The notes below the pieces were generated by a model. That model was not told the origin of the DNA, ran no database searches, and was given only the letters and a program-made list of their open reading frames with translations. Positions 9,385 through 21,011 of a DNA stretch of 64,000 nucleotides are shown here, in pieces. The translations under genes and the position numbers were made by a program. The DNA is from Castanea sativa (lineage: Eukaryota > Streptophyta > Magnoliopsida > Fagales > Fagaceae). The stretch spans positions 89,534,001-89,598,000 of the forward strand of contig NC_134013.1 of assembly GCF_040712315.1 (NCBI RefSeq). Reading direction: 5' to 3'. How positions within the stretch are numbered: the stretch's first letter is position 1; the number at the start of each line of letters is the position of its first letter.

Positions 9385-12204
9385 GAATTAGTGCAAGTAT
9401 CTCATTAGATACGGGGGCCCTCATTTCATTCAATGACTTTTTTGCATTCATGCATTAGAGTCTCCAAAGAGAAACATGGCTTTGTTCGGTGTATGTGGAA
9501 ATTGCTTGTGTTTCTTTTGCGTGTTTGCTGGGATGAAAACATGCATGAAACTCAAAACACCTCTAAGAAAATAGCGTGAGAGGAGATGAAATTTGTCCTA
9601 AGAACCTAATTTCAAATACTAGCCTTGATCATTTTTTAGTTTCATAATGCAGTTGTATGGGTTGAGTTTTAATTTATTTGTCTTAATTAGTCACACAATA
9701 ATTTGTTCACATATTTTTTTTCTTCTCTTTTTCATAGAATCACCAAAGAAAATTGTTTTATGTAATATTTCCAATACTATAAATATAACAAGCTTTTATT
9801 TTTTTTGTTTTTGCATTTTATGCATTAATTATCAATTTTTTTTCAATATATCTGAACACTTACTTTTTTTTTTTTATTATTATTGAAAACCATGTTCTTT
9901 TGTGTTCTTTTTTTGTTTTTATTTTATCTAATTAATTTATATACTAAGTTACATCTAAAATTTGGACATACTGCCTTATGGTTTCATATTAAATTGAAGA
10001 AATGTCAGCATTGATGAAAGTACAAGACTGCTACATGTAAAATTCTAAGAATCTCTTTTCTTAAAAAAAAAAAAAAAATTGGGCTTTTTTGAGTTGTGTG
10101 AAGTCAATCCAAGTGACTCTTTATTTGTGCCTTTTGAAGGGTTATAATTTCATTGGTATAAATAATGATATTCATTTTCATTTTATAAGTACTAAAATTA
10201 TGGTTAAATGATTGAAATTACTATTTTCAAACAGTTTAAACTTTGAGACATTTAGCAATTTATCAGATCCATGCCTAATTTCAGAGAATTTAAATTTAAA
10301 TTTTAAAATTCATAATTTACTTTTACATTCTTAATTTGTCTTATTGTTTAGACATTTTCAATTCGATAATATGGTGCTTTATAATTTACTTTTATTTTTT
10401 ATTAAATTTTATTTTTTATAATTAATAGTTGAGAAATGTGGGATTTCAACCCCAAATGTCTCTAAATGAAAATACCAGAATCTGTCAGTTGAATCACTTG
10501 GCAATTGGAAACAAAACGCATGTTTTAGCCTAAATTTCCCAATGTGACTTGAAACTTGAGCATGTGTTTTTGAAAGGTAACCCAAACAACTGGAGAAGAT
10601 AGATGTGACAGATGAAGAAAAGTACCTTCACATAATTCATGGGGATAATAATTTGTGGGGGCACAAGCTAGCTAACAGTTGTATATATGTTAGATACAAA
10701 AGTTCGAATTTTCATTTTCTTCTATGTTATGAGTTATGACAAAATATTCTGCATTCTTGTTTTATTGTCTAAAATTTCGGGTAATTTAATAGTCTTTGTA
10801 GGAGAAAGAAACAGAGCACATAGTATTGAGAGTCTTTGTTGAAAATCATATATAATTTGAGATTCTGAAGTTCTACTGCATAAGGTACTTCATTGGGACT
10901 GGTACTATTGAATTGACATAGCTTTAGTACTCCCCAAATAAAATTCAAACTTTTAGCTAGGTTGTAATAAACATTTTCATCATATATCTCTCAAAATTTC
11001 TCGCTTTCTCATTGTCTTTAACAAAAAAGAAAGAATCTTCCAGCTTTGTGACCAATCAATGTGGCAAAGGAAACGTGATATAGCTAGTCCAGCTATATTT
11101 ATCAAAAAAAAAAAAAAGTTAGTCCAGCTATATTTTCCCACGTTAAAAAAAAAAAAATTCATTATTAGATTCAGTACAGACCCTTTTCAGGAGATTCAGT
11201 ATTTTAGCTAGTCAATTTTAGATCAAACACGGGACAAAAATGGAAGGGCCAAACTGCAAAATTTCGTACATGTTCTATTTCCTTAGGTAATAATGGTACT
11301 TGGTTCTCTGGCTTTCCATTAGCTATATTTCACCTTGAGCACAACATGAGATTTTAGTTGTTAAAAATACAGTTAATACTTTTAAAAAAAGATTTAAAAA
11401 ATTGTACATAAACAAATAAACAAAAAGAAATAGCTGTTACAAATGCACACTAATTTCCGGTGTTTACTTGCCAATGTTGTGCAGCCCACAGATTGTTAAA
11501 CAATGCTTAGGTCATTTCTCCATAATAATTCTAATAATGAAAAACAAGTGAATTTCTTACAATGCATGAAAAGTCCCATTGCTTTTCCTTAGTCCAAGGT
11601 AAACTTAGAAAAACAAAATTGCTTACAGCTTAGCTGAGATCGTACAGAATTCTAGATAAGTATTTTCATGGAGTAGTTATGAGGTTGCTTCATGAGATAA
11701 TTAACCCAAGATTAGGTACATATCACGATTGAGTTGAGATTAAGTAGCACTCAACAAAATTTTATGCTCTTAAGGGTTACTTTGGCTTCTGAGGCCAACA
11801 ATATTTGAGAAGTATGGACCCAAGACAACACAGGTCCTCTCAACAAAAGGCCGACAGAATTAGATACAATTTTACAAAGTTTATTTTAAAAATCAGTCAA
11901 GGGGGACCAAAAAGGACCTTCATTAATTCATTGCATGTTCTAGTATATATATTTATAGCTAGGTAGCCCCTACAGTCTCCATTATTCAGTTAGCTTGCTA
12001 GAATATTATTGCTATAACAATTAAGTAAAATCTAAGTAGACATATGCATCCTGGTTTCCACACATGTTTTATAGCCTAATAATTTTTTATTCTATTAATT
12101 GTCTTTTATATATAGCAGATATATACAAATTATATGACAATAAATAAAAAAGAGCAGATATCAATTATGAAGGAGTTATTAAGACTACATTGAATAGAGT
12201 TTAG
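9385..12204. other. Gene-free interval between the Cys-rich gene and the MYB gene
   Basis: AT-rich, with T-tracts near 9712-9900 and A-tracts near 10063 and 11104. One SINE-like sequence (10414-10506) is listed separately. The part next to 12204 will include the MYB 3' untranslated region, whose end I cannot place. Nothing else is supported. Confidence 0.5.
10414..10506 (-). mobile_element. SINE-like copy, related to the 48530 element
   Basis: Reading the minus strand, TTGCCAAGTGATTCAAC (box-A-like) and GGTTGAAATCCC (box-B-like) occur in the same order and spacing as in the SINE at 48530-48647, followed by an A/T-rich tail. I could not see a target duplication, so the boundaries are approximate. 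Confidence 0.45.
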
Positions 12205-13471
12205 CTACAAACAATCCCAAACAAATTCATGGGAATAACCATTTAGAGGCTCCATTAAGAAAGAAGTTAGTAAATTTAGATCATCCCTAGAAAGCCAAAA
12301 TGAACTCTCACAGTTATTTTCTGTCGTGGCTTCTTGTGTGCTTGCAAATCTACACATGCTTTGAGAGTCATCTTTAGTTGCAGTTTTGGCTTCAGTTTCA
12401 CCATTACATTTAGAAGGTGGCTCAAAATTAGGTTCCAAGGAAACATTAGTAGGATTGTTTCCCATTTTTTTAGAAGGTGACTGTAAAGAAGAACCAACTT
12501 TGGTTTTTCCTTTCTTGATCCCAAGCTTCTTGCACAAATGAGTGTTCCAATGGTTCTTAACTTGATTGTCAGTCCTCCCAGGTACCCGACCAGCAATCAA
12601 AGACCACCTAAAGATAATAAAATTTCTCAATTTTAACTGGTAAAGGTCAAAGCAAACTTCTGAAATTATTTTAAACCTGAACATAAAATAATTCCAAACC
12701 AATTCTCTCAATTAGTTTAGGTGGTACTAATTACTAGCTATATATAGCTACAGCCACCAGCAAAACCAGGGAGGGAAAAAACAAAATTATATGTAGAAAA
12801 GTAAGCATTGAAGGACAAAGCACTTTCTTTACGACTAGGACTGTTGATGATAAAGGCTCAAGCTACCATAAAAAGTACATCTTGATGACATTATATATAT
12901 CATAGTCTTGTGGAAAACATGAGATAAAAACAGGAGCAATACCATTCTATTCAATTCAGTTCAACTTACTTCGATTGTTTTATGAAAAATAATGGAGAAT
13001 ATATACAAATAGCAAGCAACTTTTTTCTTTTTTTCAAAGATGTTGATAAAACTGATCGACTTGTGAAGAGAAAAATGAATATACATATATATATATACAC
13101 ATACCTGTTTCCAAGGAGGTTGTGAAGCCGAATGATGAGGTCTTCTTCTTCCTCAGAGAAATCACCTCGCTTTACACCAGGACTTAGATAGTTAATCCAC
13201 CTTAATCTGCAACTTTTGCCACACCTCTTCAAATCTGCACCAGATTTTTGTTTTCTTTTTTAAAAACAAATGAAGTAACGAATAGACCTAGATCTTCAAG
13301 TGTTTCCAACACTTTCCTATTATGGAAATAAAACTACAAATATATATATATACCTGTCGTTTTAGCTATGCGGCTCCACTTCCCTTTTCCATGCACCCTT
13401 ATGTAATCCATTAAGATTCTGTCTTCCTCCACTGTCCAAGGCCCTTTTCTGTGTTCATTCTTAGATTCCAT
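12205..13471 (-). CDS. R2R3-MYB transcription factor, WER/GL1/MYB23 (subgroup 15) type
   Basis: Three exons: 13471-13354, 13234-13105 and 12607-12205, with GT-AG introns of 119 and 497 bp. Exon 2 is the canonical 130 bp of this family, and the sum is 651 bp (216 residues). R2 has Trp12, Trp32 and Trp52. R3 has Phe65, Trp84 and Trp103. Residues 71-90 match the bHLH-binding signature [DE]Lx2[RK]x3Lx6Lx3R exactly. The KKLGIK segment after R3 and an acidic tail around [12 protein letters not shown], ending in FVWDCL, resemble WEREWOLF-type factors. These act in the nucleus with bHLH and WD40 partners in epidermal cell-fate control, but the role here is inferred. I chose the start at 13471: the in-frame ATG at 13573 is only ~24 bp from the TATA box and probably lies upstream of the transcript. 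Codon 40, split by intron 1, reads Asp where relatives usually have Gly. Confidence 0.9.
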
Positions 13472-13588
13472 TCTCGTTGCAAAGTAGAACTTTGAGAGAA
13501 CTTTGATAGAGAGAGAGAAAGAAACAGAGAGAACTTTAAGAGAGAGAGAGAGAGAGGTGTTTTGGAGTTGCATTCACCTGTGGAGGTG

Positions 13589-13596
13589 TATATATA
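13589..13596 (-). promoter_or_regulatory. TATA box of the MYB gene
   Basis: TATATATA on the minus strand, ~118 bp upstream of the chosen ATG. Transcription is expected to start near 13565, giving a ~95-nt leader that carries two (GA)n runs (13506-13555). Confidence 0.55.
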
Positions 13597-14204
13597 GTTA
13601 CATACTTACATTATGTTTTGAAAATTATCATTTCGTTTATTTGAATATTTAAAGCTTGTTTGGGAGTAGGGAATGGGGCCAACTTAATAATTTGAGGCAT
13701 ACAATGATAATTTTAAACAAAAACTTACATGTATCAATTGACTAGTTTTTTTTTTTTTTTTTTGTTGATAAATTGACTAGTTAATCGTACATAAATTTCA
13801 TAATTCTCATCTTGAATTCCAACTTAACACACTAGGAAATATTAAGGTTTTGAAATTTTCAAATCTTGAGAGTTTAAATTAATTTGAATTCATGAGAACT
13901 GACATGTTGTTTGGACTTTGGATATACTTTGAATTCAAGTTTATATTTTTAGACAAATACTATATATAGTCTATATATAAAAAGTAAAAATTTTGATGTT
14001 TAAGATAATCTAGTGTGTTATTTAGTAATTAAATAATTCATAATTTAACCACTATGTAAATTCTTTTTAATTGAAAAAATACATTTGAACATTATTAAAT
14101 ATCTTATTTGGATAAAAAATACATCCTATATTTTTTTAATTGACAAAAATACATTTGAACATTAATAATAAAAGTGAACGATTGAATTTGAGTGTCACAT
14201 CAAG
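13597..14204. other. Gene-free interval upstream of the MYB gene
   Basis: Presumed promoter region of the MYB gene, AT-rich with a T-tract at about 13748-13763. No individual site can be supported. Confidence 0.45.
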
Positions 14205-14433
14205 TGTGAGTTTGGATAGTGGCATGTCTCTGCATTTTGCTCGTCTACGTTTTTGTGGTTGGGTCCCGTGCATTGTTCACGGGACCCGCAAATACGGAAT
14301 TCAACAAATATAATTTTAAAACTTGGTCTCACGGCACTATTTACACATTTAAAAATTATTTTGCTACAGTGTTTTCAGTAATAAGTTTTCAGTTTTCATT
14401 AATAAGCGTTATCCGAATAGATCCCAAGGGAAT
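14205..14433. mobile_element. MITE, 'TTTGGAT / CACTATTTACACATT' family, copy 2
   Basis: Left end GAGTTTGGATAGTGGCAT pairs with the reverse complement of the right end AAGCGTTATCCGAATAGATC. Internal blocks GTGCATTGTTCACGGGA and CACTATTTACACATTTAAAA are shared with 3803-4123. No coding capacity. Confidence 0.65.
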
Positions 14434-14739
14434 TATCTTCACTGTAGAGAGATGGAAATTAGAATTCCTATAATTCATGAGACTTGCGATGTTTGAGTGA
14501 TTCCTATGGCATTTTGTCCAACAAACAACCAAACTTTCAAGAATTCTTAGGAATAATCAATTTCCATTGCGAACCCTACATATATAAGGGACTTGTTAGA
14601 TTCCTAGAGAATACTTAATTTATAAATTGGCATGGCCCAATTTCTGTTGTTGATATTTTATACTTATAAATGATCTAAATTAGATTGGGGGACAATTTAA
14701 TATGTTGTCATAGTAATGGAGGAAGTCAGATAGTATCTG

Positions 14740-14743
14740 TGAG

Positions 14744-14814
<71 letters not shown>
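14740..14814. repeat. Compound microsatellite (CA)n(TA)n(TATG)n
   Basis: GACACACACACACA followed by (TA)n and six or so GTAT units. Confidence 0.95.
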
Positions 14815-14815
<1 letters not shown>

Positions 14816-14889
14816 TGAAGACTTTATGGGACCATGTATATGGACGAAGCTATTCATTAGCATTGGGATCAATGCCTCCTCCCTTTAAT

Positions 14890-16524
14890 AATATTATTAA
14901 TCCTTTTAAAGGTCATAAAAAAATTTATATATCTAAAATTTAAAATAAAATTAATAAAAAAAATGAGAACAACATAAAAAATTATCAATAGTAAAGCTAA
15001 AAAAAGTTAAGCTCAATCAATCAATTTTATCAAAAACAAACAACTTGCCAGCCCTATAAAAAATTGTACACAAAATAATTTTGCCCTTTCCCACTAGATA
15101 TACACATCAAAGACACAAAATATCCTAAGTGGCTAAGTAACCTAACTGAGAGAAAAGAGAGAGAAACTACGTATGGAGTGAGCATTTTCAACTATGAATA
15201 TTATTAAAACTAACCTTTGCAATAAAATGGTATATGAGATTTTTATGGATCCTATAATATTATTCATTGAAAGGGACATCGTTATGACAATTAATATAAA
15301 TTTGATCATATAGATTTTAAGATTTAAAAAATGCCGAGTTCTCTTTTTATAAATAATTGTATTGTAATATATTAAAAAATAATGATTTTGTGTCTTTTAT
15401 CTTTATTAAAGAGGTTTGTTAATTCTAAATAAATGCTTATTTTGAGTTTTTTAATGATTTTTTTTATACTTCTACCCTTATCTCCAAGTTCTGGTTGCAT
15501 TTAACAACTACGTGAAACAAAGATGATATTCTATTATGAATTATGAATGGTAAGGCTGACACAAATCAAATGCATAGCTTTGTTTGTTACCCTGATGCTC
15601 ACATAACATAGAAGATGGGCCCCTACCATCGTCATACGAATACGTTAGGATGGTGTGTAAAAGCTTAATTTAGGAGCCTAGAAGTTAAAGAATATGACTA
15701 AAGTTTGCTGTAAGAAAGTAAAACTTATCACTTCCATGCAAGTTTACAAAACTTGACATCCCCAGAATACACACGAAATTATATAGCTGGAGCCAATTTT
15801 ATCACAAACTTTCTAACAATTAACACTTTGAGAGTTTGGCCACACACAGATCAATAGGAAAGCTACCTGTCCAGTTATGACATTATTATTATTGTTAGAG
15901 GTTTATGGTCCTTAAAGTTCAAATTCAAGGCAGCTAGCTAGGCCATTTATAAGAAAATTAATCATAATCTTACTCGTAATTAATGCAAGTACTAGAACCT
16001 TAAGTTAGTATATAGGAATCTTAGTTTGTTTTCTTTACAATACTTGGATACATTGTCCTACAATCAGTTAAATTTCTCGTGCAATAATATTTCTAACAAT
16101 TAATATATTCTTACAAAGCTAGTCCTATACGCCATCCTATCATTTCTTAAATGGTTTTTAATTTTTTTGCAGCATGTACAACTTTGTTCAAATATTACAA
16201 CTATAATAAGCATATTGAAGGAAGAGAACAATATGTTGAATTGTTTGTAAGAAAATAAGCTAGTATTTATAGAGAAGAACTCTAGACAAACTCACGTTAC
16301 ACAGTCAAGTTAGAAACCTTAGTACAACTACAGGACTAAGGCAAATAAAACAACTTTGACAAGAGTAAAACAACAGTATTAGGCTACTATTTATAAGAAA
16401 AATATAAACCTAGACTAACCTATGTCTGTTGGCTAGTCTGGGACACGTCCAAAAACCTTGTTGATATGGTTGAAAACTTGCTTCTTGTGAGTGATTGTTC
16501 TTCTTTTTGATGGGATAATCCAAA
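14890..16524. other. Gene-free interval
   Basis: AT-rich DNA without a supportable gene, repeat or RNA. Confidence 0.5.
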
Positions 16525-16634
16525 AATTGACAGATTGTCCATCGCTATATCTATCTTTTAAATGAGTACTAGGATGGTTAACCACCCTACTACTCATTTA
16601 AAAGATAGATATAGCGATGGACAATCTGTCAATT
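16525..16634. repeat. 110-bp near-perfect palindrome (hairpin-forming inverted repeat)
   Basis: The arms 16525-16579 and 16580-16634 are reverse complements with only two mismatches near the centre (GGTTAACC at the axis). The outer 44 bp, from AATTGACAGATTGTCC inward to AATGAGTA, are perfect. There is essentially no loop. It could be a cruciform, the stem of a small-RNA precursor, a template-switch product or an assembly artefact. No sequence elsewhere in the window matches the arms. Confidence 0.9.
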
Positions 16635-17920
16635 AACAATTATTTGACGTTGAAGCTCAATTCTAACGATTATTTGATTGTCAAACTAGGTTAGGATCTC
16701 AATTTATCCAGCTAATCACTGGTCAAACTGAATTATATATGGGCATGTAGGGATGCTTTACATGCTGGCAATGGATATATATGGATATCAATCATGGTGT
16801 GGAGTTGAATACTTTATCTTCGGTTCAAGTCTTAAACCCTCTAGATTATATTGGTATTTTTCTATAATTTGGATAATTAGATCTTACTGTCACATATAAT
16901 AACCTGTATGTGCATATATTATATTTGAGATAAATTTTTTTTGAATTATAATAATATGAGAAAATAAATAAATGTGTTTTTTTTTGCATTTTTTTCCCTT
17001 GTGAATGAAGGAATATATTAAACACCTCCTTCTTCATTGATTTGTTATTTTTCTTGAATGCACAGTGATTAAAAAATGTACTAAATATATTAAATGTTTA
17101 ATTAGTTGCTTTTTTTAAATCATATCTTAAAGTAAATTTAGTATTAAGATGAAATAAGTTACTAATTTGGAATATAATAAAGATAACATATTTAGTTTTT
17201 TTTTTAATATCAAAATTTTCATTTAAATCCGTAGTATATACCTGCATGTATGTCTATTTATATTTTGCCGAATTTTTAAAGCATCATTTTAAATCTTGAA
17301 CTGAACAAAATATGTATACTTTAGCTATGACCATTAGAATTAGCTGCGGAAATCAATAATAATGAAGCTTCGTGAGGCTTGATTCTCCTGTAAATTAGGA
17401 TCTTCCTTTTCTTTTCATTGGTAAAATAACCTTCCTCATAAACATTGTAGGGGCCAGGGGGTGCTAGCTATAGCAAGAGCCAAGGTGTCTGTCAACACTT
17501 GTTTTTGCCCACCTTGATAAATTGTTTATTTCCCTGAAAACAATGCGGGATCCCTTATGTTTAGGGATATTTTCTCATGACTCTCTCTATTATTGAGAAC
17601 ACGAATCCCTTCATTTTATTTTCTATGATGTACAGTCCATTTGCATGGGAGATTTTCCTTTAGGTTTTTGGATGTACAGTCCATTTGCATGTACAGTCTA
17701 TGGATGGTTTTTATGCACAAATATCAAAACAAGGCAGTGACTGGCATGGGTTGATGTTAGATTCTTTGCAAAAGCAGTTGATGGAAAAGAAAGTTAGCAG
17801 ATGTTGGAAGTTTGTGAGTACTGAGTACACGTTTGAGACAGCGTGTTATATTGGTGTTATTTTAGAAAGCAACAATACTACGTGCGTCCAATTTTAATCA
17901 TGAGTTTTATTAACGTGTAT
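16635..17920. other. Gene-free interval
   Basis: No supportable gene. The 70-codon frame at 17685-17897 has no recognisable domain and no signs of a promoter or introns. It includes a short direct repeat TGTACAGTCCATTTGCATG (about 17630 and 17672). Confidence 0.45.
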
Positions 17921-17990
17921 GATTATGAGGTATATTATAAGGGTTCGATTATGAGGTATATTATAAGGGTTCGATTATGAGGTATATTAA
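17921..17990. repeat. 26-bp tandem repeat, 2.7 copies
   Basis: GATTATGAGGTATATTATAA plus GGGTTC starts at 17921, 17947 and 17973. The last copy runs into the MITE array. Confidence 0.9.
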
Positions 17991-18432
17991 GGCACACATT
18001 AATACATTTATTTTTAGAAATATTTTATGAGAATTTGAAAAAGTTGTAAACTCTTTTTAATTCTCGATATTTTTTTTTTATAAAAAAAAAATATTATTGT
18101 GTGCTCTTAGGGCACACGTAAGTAAAATTCATATTATAAAGCGATTTAATAATGCAGACCTTAAGGCATACATTAGTAAATCATTTTAAGAAACTTTTTA
18201 TGGAAAAACGGAAAAGTAATTACTGCTTTAACAGTTTTTTCAATTCTTCATAAAAGTTTTTCCAAAATGGATAGTTAATGTGTGCCCTTACTCCTTAGGG
18301 CACACATCTATTATAAAACCATTTAGAAGGTTTTCTTAATGGAAAAGTGAAAAAATAACTAATTTTTTTTATAGCTTTTTAAATTTTTTATAAAAAGCTA
18401 TCTAGAATGGATGATTAATACATGCTTTAAGA
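17991..18432. mobile_element. Array of three small MITEs with GGGCACAC-type ends
   Basis: Units at about 17991-18117, 18165-18288 and 18297-18432. Each begins with (G)GGCACACATTA-like bases, carries an internal inverted repeat around GAATTTGAAAAAG or GGAAAAACGGAAAAG, and ends with TTATTGTGTGC or TTAATGTGTGCCC. Decay increases to the right. Same family as 6591-6730. Confidence 0.6.
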
Positions 18433-19021
18433 GCATATATTAATTGAATCCTTTTATTACATGTTAAGATAGGTCAACTGTTAGTAATGGATAAAAGTGA
18501 TATTTAGGTATGTAATTGGTAGAACGTGTTGATTGTTTAAGATCAATCACTTTTAGTATGGTGTGAAATATATCCTAGATATATTATTCTAGTGGGGCTT
18601 ACTTCAGCCAATTATATCAATTATCCACAACATCAAAAATTTCAATTACCCACACAATATAACCTATAAAAAAACCAAGAATTAAATATCAAAAGCCAAA
18701 AAGGAAGAGAGTAAGAGAGACTAGAACCTTGACGATTTGATCAATACCCAAAAGGATAGATCCTAGATCTAGAGCATATACATGGAGGGTTGGGATGGCA
18801 TGCATTCTCGTTGATACTGCTGCTAGATCTTAGAGACTAGGTTGAGTGCATCCAAAATCTGAGTGGTGACCTAGATTCAAGGAACTTGGAGGTGGCAACC
18901 ATGGGGGGATTTATTTCAATGAGGATGGGTGTGAAACAGAGGGGAGGAAATACAAGAGAGGGGGAGAGAGAAATCAGAGCAAAATGAGAGAGGGAGAGAA
19001 TCTTTATTAGGGTTAGGGACA
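18433..19021. other. Gene-free interval
   Basis: No supportable gene. The minus-strand frame at 18837-19022 is a Ser/Leu-rich reading of GA-rich DNA. Confidence 0.45.
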
Positions 19022-19035
19022 AAGCAACGTTATTT

Positions 19036-19200
19036 ATTTATTTATTTTTTTATATAAGATAGAATTTCTACTCTAATATAATCTAAGTGTATATGTGTGT
19101 GAAACTCCCTTCTAGAGACTTGAACTTCGGCCCTTGCCCCAAATACTCTACAAGCATTTATACTTGTGAAGTGACCATAGCATCAAGGGTGTGCGATGGT
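19036..19200 (-). mobile_element. tRNA-derived SINE, second copy of the 9109 family
   Basis: The body aligns with the SINE at 9109-9260 (shared TCTAAGTGTATATGTGTGTGAAA-type block, box-B-like AAGTTCAAGTCTC on the minus strand, and T-run on the plus strand). It is flanked by an imperfect 15-bp duplication, AAAGCAACGTTATTT (19021-19035) and AAAACAATGTTATTT (19201-19215), which suggests an older insertion than the 9109 copy. Confidence 0.75.
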
Positions 19201-19273
19201 AAAACAATGTTATTTGGTTTAACACTAAACAACATCGTTTTACTGTATAATCTCTCTTTTAATTAAGAAAATG

Positions 19274-19276
<3 letters not shown>

Positions 19277-19340
<64 letters not shown>
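19277..19340. repeat. (TA)n microsatellite
   Basis: About 64 bp of pure TA. Confidence 0.95.
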
Positions 19341-19985
19341 ACACACATGTCGGCCGGTTTGGTATTTGTTAGAATCCAAGATCCTGTTAAATTACCAATT
19401 TTTTCTAAAAATATAAATGTGATGTAGAGTGAAGGAGACATGAATCGAATCTCCTGCTTTAATACCTTGTTAAATTATCGATTCTTTCAAAAGTTTAAAC
19501 TATTAAAAAATGGTAAATTTAATTATTTAATCACGTAATTCTAACATATCCATTGTCAATGACCATACCTCTCGACATCAAAAAGCCATCTATGCCTTCG
19601 ACTACTGCCCTATAAACGGTCCATAGATCAACTCAGTATGATTGGTGTGGCAATGACTCAGTTTGTTGAGCTAGATCGGGGCTGAAGATCTCTAAGCCTA
19701 AAGAGTTGGATTGAAAATAGTGGTATAAAAAGCTTAGGACATGTTTGGTGACTATTTTTGTTTTTAATATTTTGTTTTAAAACTTTCTTTTTATTTTATT
19801 ATTTTAAAAAAAAAGCAAATACATGTGTGTATACAATCTCATGCCAGCACAATAGGTACATGCACATGCTGTCAAAGTAAAACAAGTCCAGTACTAACTA
19901 AACACATAGATATTGTATCATTCAAACATAACTAAAAGCTAGAAATGAGATATATCTTTCTCACACACACACACACACACACACA

Positions 19986-20543
19986 CAGAGTGGCGGAGCT
20001 AGGATTTTAGTCTAGAGGGGGGCAAAATTAAAAGACGATATTAAAAGTGAAATTTATCTAATAAACATTAATCAACAATAATAACAAAATAAATAAAAAA
20101 TTGTAAGCAAATATGAATATATTTCATATTATTAAAATAAATAAACAAAAACAATCAATTCATAGCTACTAAAAAATTTACAAACTGATGGAGAAAAAAT
20201 ATGATTAGTGTTACTTAAAAAATATAATGAATAAATGTTTGAAATTATTTTTTGTGATTGGTGACATGCTAATTTGGAAGACATAAGTAGTAAAATTTGT
20301 AATATCTCTAACATCATTTAAAGATAAAATGCTGTGAAAAGTATCATAAATAGTAAAAATAATGTAAATAATGATATAAAATAAAAATAAAAAAATAGTG
20401 AAATAGGTGGTTTGGTCACTTTCAAGTTTCAACAAGTAGAAGCTTTTTTTTTTTTTTTTCATGTGACTACTAATCCAAAAAAAAAAAAAAAGGAGTCAAG
20501 GGGGGCAGGTGGCCCCCCTCGCTCCCCTCTGGCTCCGCCAGTG
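19986..20543. mobile_element. hAT-type MITE with TGGCGGAGC ends
   Basis: Terminal inverted repeats AGTGGCGGAGCTAGG (left) and CTGGCTCCGCCAGTG (right). The interior is non-coding with flanking G-rich/C-rich tracts (AGAGGGGGGCAA and GTGGCCCCCCTCG), typical of plant hAT-like elements. It sits inside a CA-repeat, so a target duplication cannot be read. Confidence 0.7.
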
Positions 20544-20561
20544 CGCGCGCGCGCGCGCGCG

Positions 20562-20626
<65 letters not shown>
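20542..20626. repeat. Compound microsatellite (GC)n(AC)n(AT)n
   Basis: GC alternation passes into AC and then a long AT run. This is the right flank of the hAT-type MITE, and its left flank is also (CA)n. Confidence 0.95.
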
Positions 20627-20629
<3 letters not shown>

Positions 20630-21011
20630 ATGAATTCCCTACAAACTCATAAGCCATTCCCATTGTGACCTCCTTTGGCTTTCCCTTCGGATGAGAATGT
20701 TGGTCTTATGATTTGGAGGCTTTCTGAAGGTGGGTTTTTGATGGTGCACACAAAGGTTGATGGTTGGTTCAACAATGGCTGTGCAACATGGAGGATTTTG
20801 TGGATGACGATAGGGAATAGAGGAGGGAGAGAGTGGTGAGTTTGGCTACACGTTTCAAAATTTGTCCGTGTGCTTTTGGTTTTTATTTTTTATTTTTTGT
20901 TTCAACCAAGATTCGAAGCTTGGACCTCATTTACGTGGACTTGCTTTCTTCGTGATTTCAAAAATGAAAACACCTCGTTAACTGTTTTCAATTTCCTATG
21001 AAAATTGATAT
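20627..21011. other. Gene-free interval
   Basis: Unique-looking non-coding DNA within the TIR element. No gene supported. Confidence 0.4.

Noticed and set aside
13472..13573. Upstream in-frame ATG of the MYB gene, adding 34 residues
   Set aside because: It lies about 24 bp from the TATA box, probably before the transcription start, and would translate GA-rich leader DNA. The start at 13471 fits the family.
17685..17897. 70-codon plus-strand frame
   Set aside because: Mixed composition but no recognisable motif and no gene signals around it.
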